A stretch of DNA of 32,554 nt from Planctomycetales bacterium (GTDB lineage Bacteria; Planctomycetota; Planctomycetia; Isosphaerales; Isosphaeraceae): positions 1 through 32,554 of the forward strand of contig DAIDHB010000061.1 of NCBI GenBank assembly GCA_027452145.1. Direction: 5' to 3'. Below are positions 1 to 7,595 of this stretch, in pieces. Both the position numbers and the translations under genes were made by a program. The notes under the pieces were generated by a model. It made no database searches. It was given only the letters and a program-made list of their open reading frames with translations, and had not been told where the DNA came from. Numbering within the stretch: the stretch's first letter is position 1; each line of letters begins with the position of its first letter.

Positions 1-80
1 GTCATTGGTCATTGGTCATTGGTCATTGGTCATTGGTCATTGGTCATTGGTCATTGGTCATTGGTCATTGGTCATTGGTC
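1..80. repeat. Heptamer tandem repeat array (GTCATTG)n
   Basis: About eleven nearly perfect copies of the 7-base unit GTCATTG run from the first base of the window, so the array may extend further left. The same unit family recurs at 3297-3338 and, as the reverse-complement variant ACTGACC, at 32504-32528. A short GC hairpin (GGCGG, loop ATG, CCGCC at 92-104) follows the array. Arrays like this resemble the heptameric short tandem repeats described in cyanobacteria. No coding role is seen. Confidence 0.95.
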
Positions 81-283
81 AGATGGTATCCGGCGGATGC
101 CGCCTGCTCGTGACGGCACGAGATTTGGGAATCCATGAACCTTCGGAGAAGGGATCGTGTCCGTGGCAAGAGGGCTGCGCGCCGACCGATTCGGGCGGCG
201 AGAAAACCGGGTGGCGGGCCGGTCGGGGCGGCGGGTAGGGTGGGGATGATGGTGATGGAGACCCTGCCCTCGGAGGAGCATTG

Positions 284-1774
284 ATGAGCCGGATCGGAAT
301 CGCCGAGCCCGCCGACGACCAGGCCGAGCGCCCGCTGGATTCGGCCCCGTCCGAGGTCGAGGCGAGGAGGACGGCGGCGCGCGAGGATCGTCCGGAGATC
401 GACGCCCGCGCTGGTGGGAGCCGCGAGCTGCTGGCCCTCGCCCTGCCGCTGGTCGTCAGCCAGAGCTTCATGACCGTCCAGCTCTTCATGGACACGATCC
501 TGCTGTCGCGGCACGACCCGCTCGAGATGGCCGCGTCGCTGCCGGCGGCGATCTGGTACTGGCTGCCGTTCGGGTTCCTCCAGGTGACGGCCGGGTATGT
601 GTCGACCTTCGTGGCGCAGTACACCGGCGCGGGCCGGCCGCATCGGGTCGGGCCGGCGGTCTGGCAGGGGATCTACTTCGCGGTGTTCGCCGGGCTCGCG
701 TTCCTGGCGTTCCTCCCGCTGGTGCCGGGCATCATTGCGCTGGGCGGACATACCGAGGCGCTCCAGACGCTCGAGGCGGCCTATCTGCGTTGCCTGTGCT
801 TCGCCGCGCTGCCGATGCTGGTGATGGCGGCGGCCAACGGGTTCTTCTCGGGCCGGGGGCAGACGTGGACCGTGCTGGGGATCGAGGCGGCGGGCACCGC
901 GGTGAACCTGGCGCTGGCGCTGGTCCTGGTCTTCGGCCGGATGGGGTTCCCGGCGCTGGGGATCGTCGGGGCGGGCTGGGCGACCGTCGCGGGCTCGTGG
1001 GCCTCGGCCCTGCTCGCGGTCGCGCTGCTGTTCCTGCCGAGGTATCGCGGGCCGTTCCACACGCTGGCCGGCTGGCGGTTCGAGCGCGACCTCTTCGCCC
1101 GGCTGATGAAATACGGCGGCCCGGCCGGCGTGCAGGTCTTCCTGGACATCCTCGTTTTCACGGTCTTCGTGCAGGTCGTTGGCCGGCTCGGCGAGGCCGA
1201 GACCGGCGCGACGACGCTGGCCGCCCGGCTCAACATGCTCGCGTTCCTGCCGATGATGGGGATGGGCCAGGCCGTGTCGATCCTGGTCGGCCAGCGCCTG
1301 GGCGCCGATCAGCCCGACCTGGCCGAGCGATCGGCCTACACCGGGCTGCGCTGGATTTTCGGATACATGTGCATCATCGCCGCGATGTACGTGCTGATCC
1401 CCGACGTGCTCGTCGGCATCTTCGCCAGCGAGCACGACGCCGCGCGGTTCGGTCAGATCCGGACGCTCGTCCCCTCGATCCTGGTCTGCGTGGCGATTTA
1501 CTCGGTGGCGGACTCGGTCAATGTGGCGTTCTCGTTCGCGCTGCGAGGGGCCGGCGACACGCGGTTCGTCTCGCTGCTGACGTTCGCCCTGGCCTGGCCG
1601 ATCATGGTGATCCCGACGGCGATCGCGGTCGGCCGGGGCGCGAGCGTCTACTGGCCCTGGGTGTTCGCGACCGGGTACATCATCGCGATGTCGGTCTGCT
1701 TCATGTTCCGCTTTCGCAGCGGGCGCTGGAAATCGATGCGCGTGATCGAGGCCCGGGTGGCGGATGAGCCGTGA
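284..1774 (+). CDS. MATE family multidrug/Na+ (H+) antiporter
   Basis: This is an inner-membrane transporter of the multidrug and toxic compound extrusion family, which exports cationic or organic compounds in exchange for Na+ or H+. The protein (496 residues) has a charged cytoplasmic N-terminus of about 45 residues and then roughly twelve hydrophobic segments in two similar halves. The first half opens with LALPLVVSQSF followed by a helix ending MDTILLS, the typical MATE helix 1-2 region. The ATG at 284 was chosen over the TTG at 281 because GGAGGAG (272-278) lies five bases ahead of it. The gene stands alone on the plus strand and converges on the DUF1569 gene. The substrate cannot be told from sequence. 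The family is clear. Confidence 0.92.
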   Translation: MSRIGIAEPADDQAERPLDSAPSEVEARRTAAREDRPEIDARAGGSRELLALALPLVVSQSFMTVQLFMDTILLSRHDPLEMAASLPAAIWYWLPFGFLQVTAGYVSTFVAQYTGAGRPHRVGPAVWQGIYFAVFAGLAFLAFLPLVPGIIALGGHTEALQTLEAAYLRCLCFAALPMLVMAAANGFFSGRGQTWTVLGIEAAGTAVNLALALVLVFGRMGFPALGIVGAGWATVAGSWASALLAVALLFLPRYRGPFHTLAGWRFERDLFARLMKYGGPAGVQVFLDILVFTVFVQVVGRLGEAETGATTLAARLNMLAFLPMMGMGQAVSILVGQRLGADQPDLAERSAYTGLRWIFGYMCIIAAMYVLIPDVLVGIFASEHDAARFGQIRTLVPSILVCVAIYSVADSVNVAFSFALRGAGDTRFVSLLTFALAWPIMVIPTAIAVGRGASVYWPWVFATGYIIAMSVCFMFRFRSGRWKSMRVIEARVADEP

Positions 1775-1800
1775 GAGCGAGGATCCCGGTCCTCGCCCTC
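1773..1800. terminator. Hairpin between convergent genes, candidate bidirectional terminator
   Basis: GCGAGGA (1777-1783), loop TCCCGG, TCCTCGC (1790-1796) form a perfect 7-bp stem. The stem extends to ten pairs through GAG/CTC with one mismatch. It starts at the stop codon of the MATE gene and lies before the stop of the opposing DUF1569 gene, so it could end transcription from both sides. There is no U-tract, so intrinsic termination is uncertain. Confidence 0.5.
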
Positions 1801-1819
1801 ACACCCGCCGGACAGACCG

Positions 1820-2278
1820 TCAGTTCGCCTCGCCGGTCGGTACGACGAACCCCAGGTGGTGGGCGCAGTGCATCCGGTGGAGCTTCACCCATTCCTCGCC
1901 CGTGAGCGGCCCGAGGCGAGGGTGCGCGGGGAACGGCGCCGTGCGTGCGGCGAAGGCCGCGATGGCGGCCCGCAGGGCTTCGGCAGCCGCGGCGGGATCG
2001 GCACCCGGCGGCGGGCTGAAGGCCGACGGCAATTCGATGCCGTCGGGGAATCGATCGCCTGCGAACAGCCGGCGCTGCATCTCCTGCTGCTCGGGCGTCG
2101 GCGGTTCCGACGCGCCCGGGCCGGTCGCGACCCGGCCGATCGCGAACGCCAGGTGGTCCAGGATCTGGCCCAGCGACCAGGCGCCGACCGTGACGTGGCC
2201 GGCCAGCAGGCGCTCGACCTCGGGCATCACCTCATCCAGGCTGGCGAAATGGAGTTGTCGTCGTGTCGGTGTTGGCAT
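1820..2278 (-). CDS. DUF1569 / DinB-like superfamily protein
   Basis: A protein of 152 residues that matches the DUF1569 pattern: RRQLHFASLDEV near the N-terminus, W-S-L-G-Q-I-L-D-H-L-A around residues 34-44, and a C-terminal H-R-M-H-C-A-H-H-L-G-F. The family belongs to the DinB/YfiT four-helix metal-binding superfamily; the conserved histidines would be the metal ligands. The biochemical function is unknown. Its start lies three bases after the stop of the upstream glycosyltransferase gene. An excellent Shine-Dalgarno sequence, AAGGAG, is formed by the last codons of that gene, so the two are very probably co-transcribed and translationally coupled. Confidence 0.8.
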   Translation of the reverse strand: MPTPTRRQLHFASLDEVMPEVERLLAGHVTVGAWSLGQILDHLAFAIGRVATGPGASEPPTPEQQEMQRRLFAGDRFPDGIELPSAFSPPPGADPAAAAEALRAAIAAFAARTAPFPAHPRLGPLTGEEWVKLHRMHCAHHLGFVVPTGEAN

Positions 2279-2281
2279 GGG

Positions 2282-3304
2282 TCAGTTCTCCTTCATGGGT
2301 CCCTGGCGCACCTCGTCCAGGAGATACGTGGTCTTGTGCTGCGATTCGTAGTAGGTCCTCATGATCAGCTCGGACTGGATCCCCAGCAGGATGCTCATGA
2401 ACCCGCCGAGGAAGAACATCACCGTGAGCGAGGGCAGGGGGGTCTCGACGAAGCTCTTGCTGGGCAGGTCCCTCGGCCACCACAGGTGAGGCCAGGGGAA
2501 GAGATATTTGAAATAGAGCATTCCGGCGAAGCTGAGCAGGCTCAGGCCGAACGACCAGAGGCCGAAGCGGCCGAAGAAATGCAGCGGACGCTGCGAGTAG
2601 CGCTGGAGGAAGCGGATGAGGATCAGGTCGAGCACGACGTTGAACGTGCGGCCGAGTCCGTACTTGGTCTTGCCGGCGGTGCGCGGGCGGTGATTGACCA
2701 CCAGCTCGGTGACGCGCGCCCCTTGCCAGGCGGCGAAGATCGGGATGAAGCGGTGCATCTCGCCGTAGAGGCGCACGCCCTCGAGCACGCTGCGGCGATA
2801 GGCCTTCATCGTGCAGCCGAAGTCGTGCAGCGGCACGCCCGAGATCCGCGCGACCAGGCGATTCGCGATCCACGACGGGACCTTGCGCGAGAGGAAGGCG
2901 TCGTGCCGGTCCTTCCGCCAGCCGGAGACGACGTCGAGGCCGCCGTCGCCGTCGAGCGCGGCGATCAGCCGGGGGATGTCGGCCGGGTCGTTCTGGCGGT
3001 CGCCGTCCATCGGCACGAGGATCGCGCCGCGCGCCAGGTCGAGCGCCGCCGACAACGCGGCGGTCTGGCCGCAGTTGCGCCGGAGGAACGCCACGCGCAC
3101 GTGCTCGGGATCGGCGCGCTGGATCGCGCCGAGCCGCGCGGCCGTGCCGTCCGTCGAGCCGTCGTTGACGAAGATCAGCTCGTATTTCCACGGGCCCGGG
3201 CGCAGCACCGCGTCGAGCTCCGCGTGCAGGGGGCCGACGTTGTCGACCTCGTTGTAGACCGGGATCAGCACCGAGAGGTCGATTCGATTGTTCTCTTTAG
3301 TCAT
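2282..3304 (-). CDS. GT2 family glycosyltransferase with two C-terminal membrane helices
   Basis: A 340-residue enzyme of the dolichol/undecaprenyl-phosphate sugar transferase type (DPM1/GtrB/ArnC-like). Such enzymes move a sugar from a nucleotide donor to a polyprenyl phosphate at the inner face of the cytoplasmic membrane. The GT-A domain shows LSVLIPVYNE (10-19), V-N-D-G-S-T-D-G-T (46-54) and the metal-binding D-G-D at 100-102 followed by RQNDP. G-C-T-M-K-A-Y appears later. Two hydrophobic helices lie near 244-270 and 290-315. The ATG at 3304 is the only start giving a complete nucleotide-binding fold, yet it has no Shine-Dalgarno sequence: the leader is a heptamer repeat array. The gene is followed after three bases by the DUF1569 gene. 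Exact sugar and acceptor are unknown. Confidence 0.9.
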   Translation of the reverse strand: MTKENNRIDLSVLIPVYNEVDNVGPLHAELDAVLRPGPWKYELIFVNDGSTDGTAARLGAIQRADPEHVRVAFLRRNCGQTAALSAALDLARGAILVPMDGDRQNDPADIPRLIAALDGDGGLDVVSGWRKDRHDAFLSRKVPSWIANRLVARISGVPLHDFGCTMKAYRRSVLEGVRLYGEMHRFIPIFAAWQGARVTELVVNHRPRTAGKTKYGLGRTFNVVLDLILIRFLQRYSQRPLHFFGRFGLWSFGLSLLSFAGMLYFKYLFPWPHLWWPRDLPSKSFVETPLPSLTVMFFLGGFMSILLGIQSELIMRTYYESQHKTTYLLDEVRQGPMKEN

Positions 3305-3338
3305 TAGTCACTGGTCATTGGTCATTGGTCGTTTGTCG
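3297..3338. repeat. Heptamer tandem repeat overlapping a start codon
   Basis: Six degenerate copies of the 7-base unit TTGGTCA (TTAGTCA, TTAGTCA, CTGGTCA, TTGGTCA, TTGGTCG, TTTGTCG). The ATG of the minus-strand GT2 gene (3302-3304) lies inside the first unit, so the repeat supplies the start codon and the whole immediate leader. A CGGC-GATG-GCCG hairpin follows at 3337-3348. The unit belongs to the same family as the array at 1-80. Confidence 0.85.
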
Positions 3339-3377
3339 GCGATGGCCGCAGGCGGTCCGTCGCGACCCGGCGTTTGA

Positions 3378-4295
3378 TCAGCCGCCGCAGAACTGGATCA
3401 GGTGCCGTCGGCTGATGGCGAGCGACTGGAGCCGCGATTCGAGCGAGCCCTCGAACGCGCGGTCCTCGACCTCGATCGCGACGTGGCCGTCATAGCCGAT
3501 GTCGCCGAGCGCGGCGAAGAAGGCCCCCCAGCGCACGTCGCCGAGCCCGGGAAGCTTGGGCGTGTGCCAGAGCTTCGGGTACGACAGCACGCCGTGCCGG
3601 TCGAGCGCCGCGCGGTCGATCCGGGCGTCCTTGGCGTGGACGTGGAAAATCCGGTCCTTGAACTCGACGATCGGCGCGAGGTAGTCCATCCCCTGCCAGA
3701 CGAGGTGCGACGGGTCGTAGTTCAGTCCGAAGGCCGGGCTGTCGATGTCGTCGAACATCCGCCGCCAGATCGCCGGCGAGGTCGCCAGGTTCTTGCCGCC
3801 GGGCCACTCGTCGCGGGTGAACAGCATCGGGCAGTTCTCGATGGCGATCTTCACCCCATGGCTTTCGGCATGCGCGACGAGCGGGCGCCAGACCTCCAGG
3901 AACCGCGGCCAGTTGTCGTCCACCGACCGCGCCGGATCCCGGCCGACGAAGCTGTTCACAACGCCGACGCCCAGCGCCTGCGCGGCGTCGATCACCCGGC
4001 GGAGGTGGCTCGCGGCGACCTCGGCCTCGGCGGCATCGGCCGACAGCGGGTTCGGATAGTAGCCCAGCCCCGAGATCTCCACCTGCTGGAGCGCCACCAG
4101 GTCGCGGATACGGTCGATCGCGCCGCGCGAGAGGTCGGTGACGTCGACGTGCGTCACGCCCGCATACCGGCGCTCGGCCTTGCCCGGCGGCCAGCACATC
4201 AACTCGACGCCGGAGAACCCCGCATCCCGGGCGTGGCGGAAGACCTGCTCCAGCGTGTAATCCGGAAGGATGGCCGAGACGAAGCCGAGTTTCAT
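3378..4295 (-). CDS. Sugar phosphate isomerase/epimerase (AP-endonuclease-2 / xylose isomerase-like TIM barrel)
   Basis: A 305-residue TIM-barrel enzyme of the IolE/IolI/tagatose-epimerase-like family, which isomerises or dehydrates sugars and inositol derivatives with a divalent metal. It begins [19 protein letters not shown]. The expected metal ligands are visible: Glu153 (A-I-E-N), Asp194 (N-Y-D-P-S-H), His220 (F-H-V-H-A-K-D) and Glu275 (A-I-E-V-E-D). The oxidoreductase gene upstream on the same strand often accompanies such isomerases in oxidative sugar or polyol pathways. The start codon is preceded by a G-rich (plus strand) heptamer array and no Shine-Dalgarno sequence. The exact substrate is unknown. 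Confidence 0.88.
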   Translation of the reverse strand: MKLGFVSAILPDYTLEQVFRHARDAGFSGVELMCWPPGKAERRYAGVTHVDVTDLSRGAIDRIRDLVALQQVEISGLGYYPNPLSADAAEAEVAASHLRRVIDAAQALGVGVVNSFVGRDPARSVDDNWPRFLEVWRPLVAHAESHGVKIAIENCPMLFTRDEWPGGKNLATSPAIWRRMFDDIDSPAFGLNYDPSHLVWQGMDYLAPIVEFKDRIFHVHAKDARIDRAALDRHGVLSYPKLWHTPKLPGLGDVRWGAFFAALGDIGYDGHVAIEVEDRAFEGSLESRLQSLAISRRHLIQFCGG

Positions 4296-4297
4296 GG

Positions 4298-4329
4298 TAG
4301 GGATCAGGGGCTAGGGGTTAGGGGCGAGT
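4298..4329. repeat. Heptamer tandem repeat (GGGGYTA) at a start codon
   Basis: About four degenerate 7-base units (GGGATCA, GGGGCTA, GGGGTTA, GGGGCGA) lie two bases upstream of the isomerase start codon, whose leader is therefore C-rich and lacks a Shine-Dalgarno sequence. A CGGCC-TAC-GGCCG hairpin sits at 4349-4361. The rest of the 115-bp gap to the oxidoreductase gene shows nothing recognisable. Confidence 0.75.
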
Positions 4330-4410
4330 GCGGATAAGCCCCGAACGTCGGCCTACGGCCGCCATCCGGGTTGATCATACTGGCCGCCGACCACGCGCGG
4401 CCACCAGCCG

Positions 4411-5595
4411 CTACCCGGGAACCACGGTCGCCCAGGCGTCGGCAGCCGCGCTCCGGGCAATCGCCTCGCAGAGGCGCACCTCCTGGTCGCCATCGGCGAA
4501 CGTTGGGAACCCGGGCGCCTTGCCGGCGGCGCGGCCCTCGGTGATCCAGGTGTAGACGTCGACATAAAGCTGCTTGAAGGTATCCGGGAATCCCTCGACG
4601 TGGCCGCCGGGGTAGTGGGCCATCGCGGCGGCCCCGGGCGAGAGCAGCGCGGGGTCGCGGGGCAGGACGCCGCTGGGCCCTCGGCGCGCGCCGATCCAGA
4701 GATGGTCGGGCGCCTCGCTGTCCCAGGCGAACGAGCCCTCGGTCCCGGCGATCTCGAACGTCAGGCGGTTCTTCCGCCCGGCCGTGACCTGCGAGACGTG
4801 GTACACCCCGCGAATCCCCCGGTCGAACCGAAGCAGCACCGCGCCGTGGTCGTCGGTCGTGATGTCGACCTCGACCGACGGGCGATCGGCTCCGCCCGCC
4901 GAGCCTGTGAAGGTGTCGGTCGGCCCGGTGGGCTTCCGCCGTTTCGGGTGGAACGTGGCCAGGTCGGCGGCGACGGATTGGATCGGCACGCCGATCAGGT
5001 GCTGGGCCAGGTCCATCCAGTGCGTGCCGATGTCGGCCACGGCGCGGAGGTTCGTCCGGCCGTCGGCCTCGACCCGCCAGTTGTAATCCTCGGGGTAGAG
5101 CAGCCAGTCCTGCACGTACGAGCCGGTCACGGAGAGCACCCGGCCGATCGAGCCGGCGGCGATCCGCTCGCGGACCTCGCGGCAGAGCGGATAGTAGCGG
5201 ATGTTGTAGTTCACCGCGGCCGCCTGCGCCGGGCGGGACCCGGCCAGCGCGCGGAGGGCCGACGTTTCCTCGGCGGTCGTGGCCAGCGGCTTCTCGCAGA
5301 CGACGTGGCGTCCCGATTCGAGCGTCCGGCGGGCCTGCTCGAAGTGCTGGGCATTGGGCGAGGCGATGTGCACCACGCCGACGCGGCCGTCGGCCAGCAG
5401 CTCGTCGAGATCGCGGTAGACCCGCGGGATGCCCAGGCGTGCGGCGGGCGCCGCGGCACGCTCGGGCGACGAGCCGAGCAATCCGACGACCTCGACGCCG
5501 ATCCGCCGCAGGGCCTCAACGTGTACCGCGCCGATGAAGCCGCCGCCGATCACGGCGGCCGCCGGCGCATCGCGGATCACGAGTGGCGAGCCCAT
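4411..5595 (-). CDS. Gfo/Idh/MocA family NAD(P)-dependent oxidoreductase
   Basis: A 394-residue cytoplasmic dehydrogenase of the glucose-fructose oxidoreductase/inositol dehydrogenase family, which oxidises sugars or cyclitols. The N-terminal Rossmann fold has A-V-I-G-G-G-F-I-G. The family's E-K-P motif is present (V-V-C-E-K-P-L-A-T-T), and a C-terminal alpha/beta domain follows, containing the G-T-H-W-M-D helix that carries the catalytic His. The ATG at 5595 was chosen over the in-frame GTG at 5622 because GGAGGA lies seven bases upstream of the ATG. It lies 51 bases downstream of the rhomboid gene and 115 bases upstream of the isomerase, so this is probably a shared transcript. The substrate is not predictable. 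Confidence 0.9.
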   Translation of the reverse strand: MGSPLVIRDAPAAAVIGGGFIGAVHVEALRRIGVEVVGLLGSSPERAAAPAARLGIPRVYRDLDELLADGRVGVVHIASPNAQHFEQARRTLESGRHVVCEKPLATTAEETSALRALAGSRPAQAAAVNYNIRYYPLCREVRERIAAGSIGRVLSVTGSYVQDWLLYPEDYNWRVEADGRTNLRAVADIGTHWMDLAQHLIGVPIQSVAADLATFHPKRRKPTGPTDTFTGSAGGADRPSVEVDITTDDHGAVLLRFDRGIRGVYHVSQVTAGRKNRLTFEIAGTEGSFAWDSEAPDHLWIGARRGPSGVLPRDPALLSPGAAAMAHYPGGHVEGFPDTFKQLYVDVYTWITEGRAAGKAPGFPTFADGDQEVRLCEAIARSAAADAWATVVPG

Positions 5596-5646
5596 CGCGG
5601 CGTCCTCCGAGGCTGATTTCACTGTCCGGTCGGACCGAAGTACCCG

Positions 5647-6567
5647 TCAGAGTCCCATGATCCCGAAGAAGATCCCCACCAGCAGGCCGACGACGTGCGC
5701 CGCGTTGGCGACGTTGCCGAGGTAGCCGGTCATGCAGACGAACAGCCAGACGATCATGATGTTCACGCTGGACTGAGTGACCCCCAGCCGATGCTCGGGC
5801 TGGTGGATGCCCTTCATCCAGACGTAGCCGAAGATCGCGTAGGCGACGCCCGAGAACCCCATGAATGGGGCGATGTCGTGGGTGCGCACCCCCCACACGT
5901 ACTGGCCGAGGTCGGAGATCGCGGCCGAGGCCAGGACGAGGAGAAGGAATCGGAGGGTCCCGCGCCGGACCTCGATCATCGTGCCGAGATAGGTGAGCCA
6001 CGACATGTTGAACACGATGTGGATCAGGTTCACGTGCATGAAGGCCGGGGTGATCAGCCGCCAGACCTCGCCTGCCTCGATCTTCCTGAGTCCGTTGCTC
6101 GTGACGGTACCGTCCGGCCCCAGGGCGTAGTCGGAAAAGAGGAGCCGCTTCTCCAGGTCGTCGCCGGTCGGAATATGCTCGAACTGCCCGGCCGGGATGT
6201 TCTGGCCGATGAAGATGGCGATGCAGGCGAACAGCAGGATCGCGCTGGCGGGCCGCTGGCGGAAGCTCGGCTTGCCCCAGAGGTCCGACGAGTCGCGGAA
6301 GTTCCGGCGGAACTTCTTCTCCTGTTCCTTCTGGTTCCGGCGGATAGCCTCGGCCGACGGCACGGCGGCGCGATAGCGCGGATCGTCGGGGTTCTCGACG
6401 TACGCCTGGAGCTCGTCGCGCGCCTGCTGGATGTGGTCCTCGTTGAAGATCCAGACGTCCCAGCCCTCGGGGCGGTCGTCGACGCGCGTCTTCATGCCGA
6501 GCGACAGCAGGTAGTCGGCGAAGGCCTTCGGGTCCAGGGTCTTCGGCAGGGTTCCGATCTGGCGCAA
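5647..6567 (-). CDS. GlpG-like rhomboid intramembrane serine protease
   Basis: A 306-residue rhomboid protease, which cleaves transmembrane proteins within the membrane. Residues 1-65 form a cytoplasmic domain like the N-terminal domain of E. coli GlpG; a charged linker follows, then six hydrophobic segments from about residue 107. Catalytic residues are visible: Ser239 in G-F-S-G and His291 in A-N-A-A-H. The supporting His178, His183 and Asn187 lie in H-V-N-L-I-H-I-V-F-N, the same spacing as in GlpG. The start is a TTG at 6567, supported by AGGAAGGG seven bases upstream and by the correct length of the N-terminal domain. It is the first gene of the minus-strand run. It should be active as all key residues are present. 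Confidence 0.92.
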   Translation of the reverse strand: MRQIGTLPKTLDPKAFADYLLSLGMKTRVDDRPEGWDVWIFNEDHIQQARDELQAYVENPDDPRYRAAVPSAEAIRRNQKEQEKKFRRNFRDSSDLWGKPSFRQRPASAILLFACIAIFIGQNIPAGQFEHIPTGDDLEKRLLFSDYALGPDGTVTSNGLRKIEAGEVWRLITPAFMHVNLIHIVFNMSWLTYLGTMIEVRRGTLRFLLLVLASAAISDLGQYVWGVRTHDIAPFMGFSGVAYAIFGYVWMKGIHQPEHRLGVTQSSVNIMIVWLFVCMTGYLGNVANAAHVVGLLVGIFFGIMGL

Positions 6568-6719
6568 CGGTCGACCCTTCCTGGCAACGGGGCGGAGTTA
6601 TCGGCCGGGACTCGCGATTCGGCGCCGGCCCGGGCCGTCGCGGCGGGCGCCGACGGCCAAACAGCCTACCACGACGCGGTCGGCCCGTGCATCCAGGCTC
6701 CGGCCGGTCAGCCCCGCGA

Positions 6720-6748
6720 TTGGCGGACCTGGACGGCCGTGCTAGGAT
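6720..6748 (+). promoter_or_regulatory. Candidate sigma-70-type promoter of the Uma2 gene
   Basis: TTGGCG (6720-6725), a 17-base spacer, and TAGGAT (6743-6748) preceded by an extended TGC. The predicted transcript start would be near 6755, about 47 bases before the ATG at 6802. The TGCTA-type element also occurs upstream of metK and of the membrane glycosyltransferase gene. Confidence 0.5.
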
Positions 6749-6801
6749 TAATGGTAACGCCTCGGTCATCTGTCATCGGTCGCCAGGGAATCCAATCCGC
6801 C

Positions 6802-7530
6802 ATGGCCGCCCCCTCCGCGCTTCGCCAGCCGCCGGTCAAGACCTGGACGGTCGCCGACCTCCACCGCAAGTTCGGGCCGATCCCGTTCGAACGCATCCGC
6901 CAGAACCCGCCCCCGGGCCGCGGGACCGTCGCGGACGTCGAGCGGATCAACGACCAGGAGAACCGGCTCTACGAGTTGGTTGATGGGATTCTGGTGGAGA
7001 AGGCCATGGGTTTCGAGGAATCCTACATCGGCGGGACGATCTTCGAGCTTATTCGACGTTTCGTGAAGCAGTTTGTGTTAGGGCTGGTTCTTCCCGCCGA
7101 CGGCACCGTTCAACTCGACCTTAAGTTGGTGCGAATCCCCGATGTCTCCTTCATCTCGTGGGACCGCCTTCCCGGCGGCGAGTTTCCCAGCAAGGCGATC
7201 CCGCGGCTCGTGCCGGACCTCGCCGTCGAGGTCATCAGCCAGGGCAACACGGCACGCGAGATGAACGACAAGCTGCGGGAGTATTTCGAGAAGGGCGTGC
7301 GGCTGGTCTGGTTCGTCCGGCCGAAGTCACGGGTGGTGGATGTCTACACGCGGCCGGACCAGTTCACCCGGCTGACGGCATCCATGATCCTCGACGGCGG
7401 CGACGTGCTGCCGGGCTTCTCGGTGACCGTCGGCGAGCTGTTCGCGCTGCCGAAGCGGCCGGCCGACGCCGGGCGAGCGAAGAAGGACGAGCCGAGGCCG
7501 GGAAAGCCCAACGGCCGCCGCAAGCGTTGA
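6802..7530 (+). CDS. Uma2 family (DUF820) endonuclease-like protein
   Basis: A 242-residue protein of the Uma2/DUF820 family, a PD-(D/E)XK-nuclease-fold group that is very abundant in cyanobacteria and planctomycetes and has no settled function. Visible family marks are Y-E-L-V-D-G-I-L-V-E-K, the strand R-I-P-D-V-S-F-I-S, P-D-L-A-V-E-V-I-S with the expected Asp and Glu, then K-L-R-E-Y-F-E-K-G and V-W-F-V. The C-terminus is Lys/Arg-rich. The ATG at 6802 was chosen because the family similarity begins shortly after it, although the reading frame stays open far upstream, antisense to the rhomboid gene. The Shine-Dalgarno sequence is weak (AGGGA about 12 bases upstream). Probably monocistronic. 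Confidence 0.85.
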   Translation: MAAPSALRQPPVKTWTVADLHRKFGPIPFERIRQNPPPGRGTVADVERINDQENRLYELVDGILVEKAMGFEESYIGGTIFELIRRFVKQFVLGLVLPADGTVQLDLKLVRIPDVSFISWDRLPGGEFPSKAIPRLVPDLAVEVISQGNTAREMNDKLREYFEKGVRLVWFVRPKSRVVDVYTRPDQFTRLTASMILDGGDVLPGFSVTVGELFALPKRPADAGRAKKDEPRPGKPNGRRKR

Positions 7531-7544
7531 GCGAGGGATCTCGC
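7531..7544 (+). terminator. Small hairpin directly after the Uma2 stop codon
   Basis: GCGAG, loop GGAT, CTCGC form a 5-bp stem directly after the Uma2 stop codon. No U-tract follows, so the terminator role is weakly supported. Confidence 0.25.
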
Positions 7545-7595
7545 CGCAGGTAGCCCGAGGGGACGAGTCGCCGACCGGGGGAGTCCGCACCGATC

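Noticed and set aside
65..1435. 456-codon minus-strand open frame opposite the MATE gene
   Set aside because: High G+C makes long antisense frames common. The translation is Arg/His/Asp-rich without family features, and the opposing MATE gene is convincing.
5695..6801. In-frame upstream extension of the Uma2 gene across the rhomboid gene
   Set aside because: The extension is antisense to the rhomboid coding region and has a His/Asp/Arg-rich shadow composition. The family similarity and a candidate promoter both place the start at 6802.
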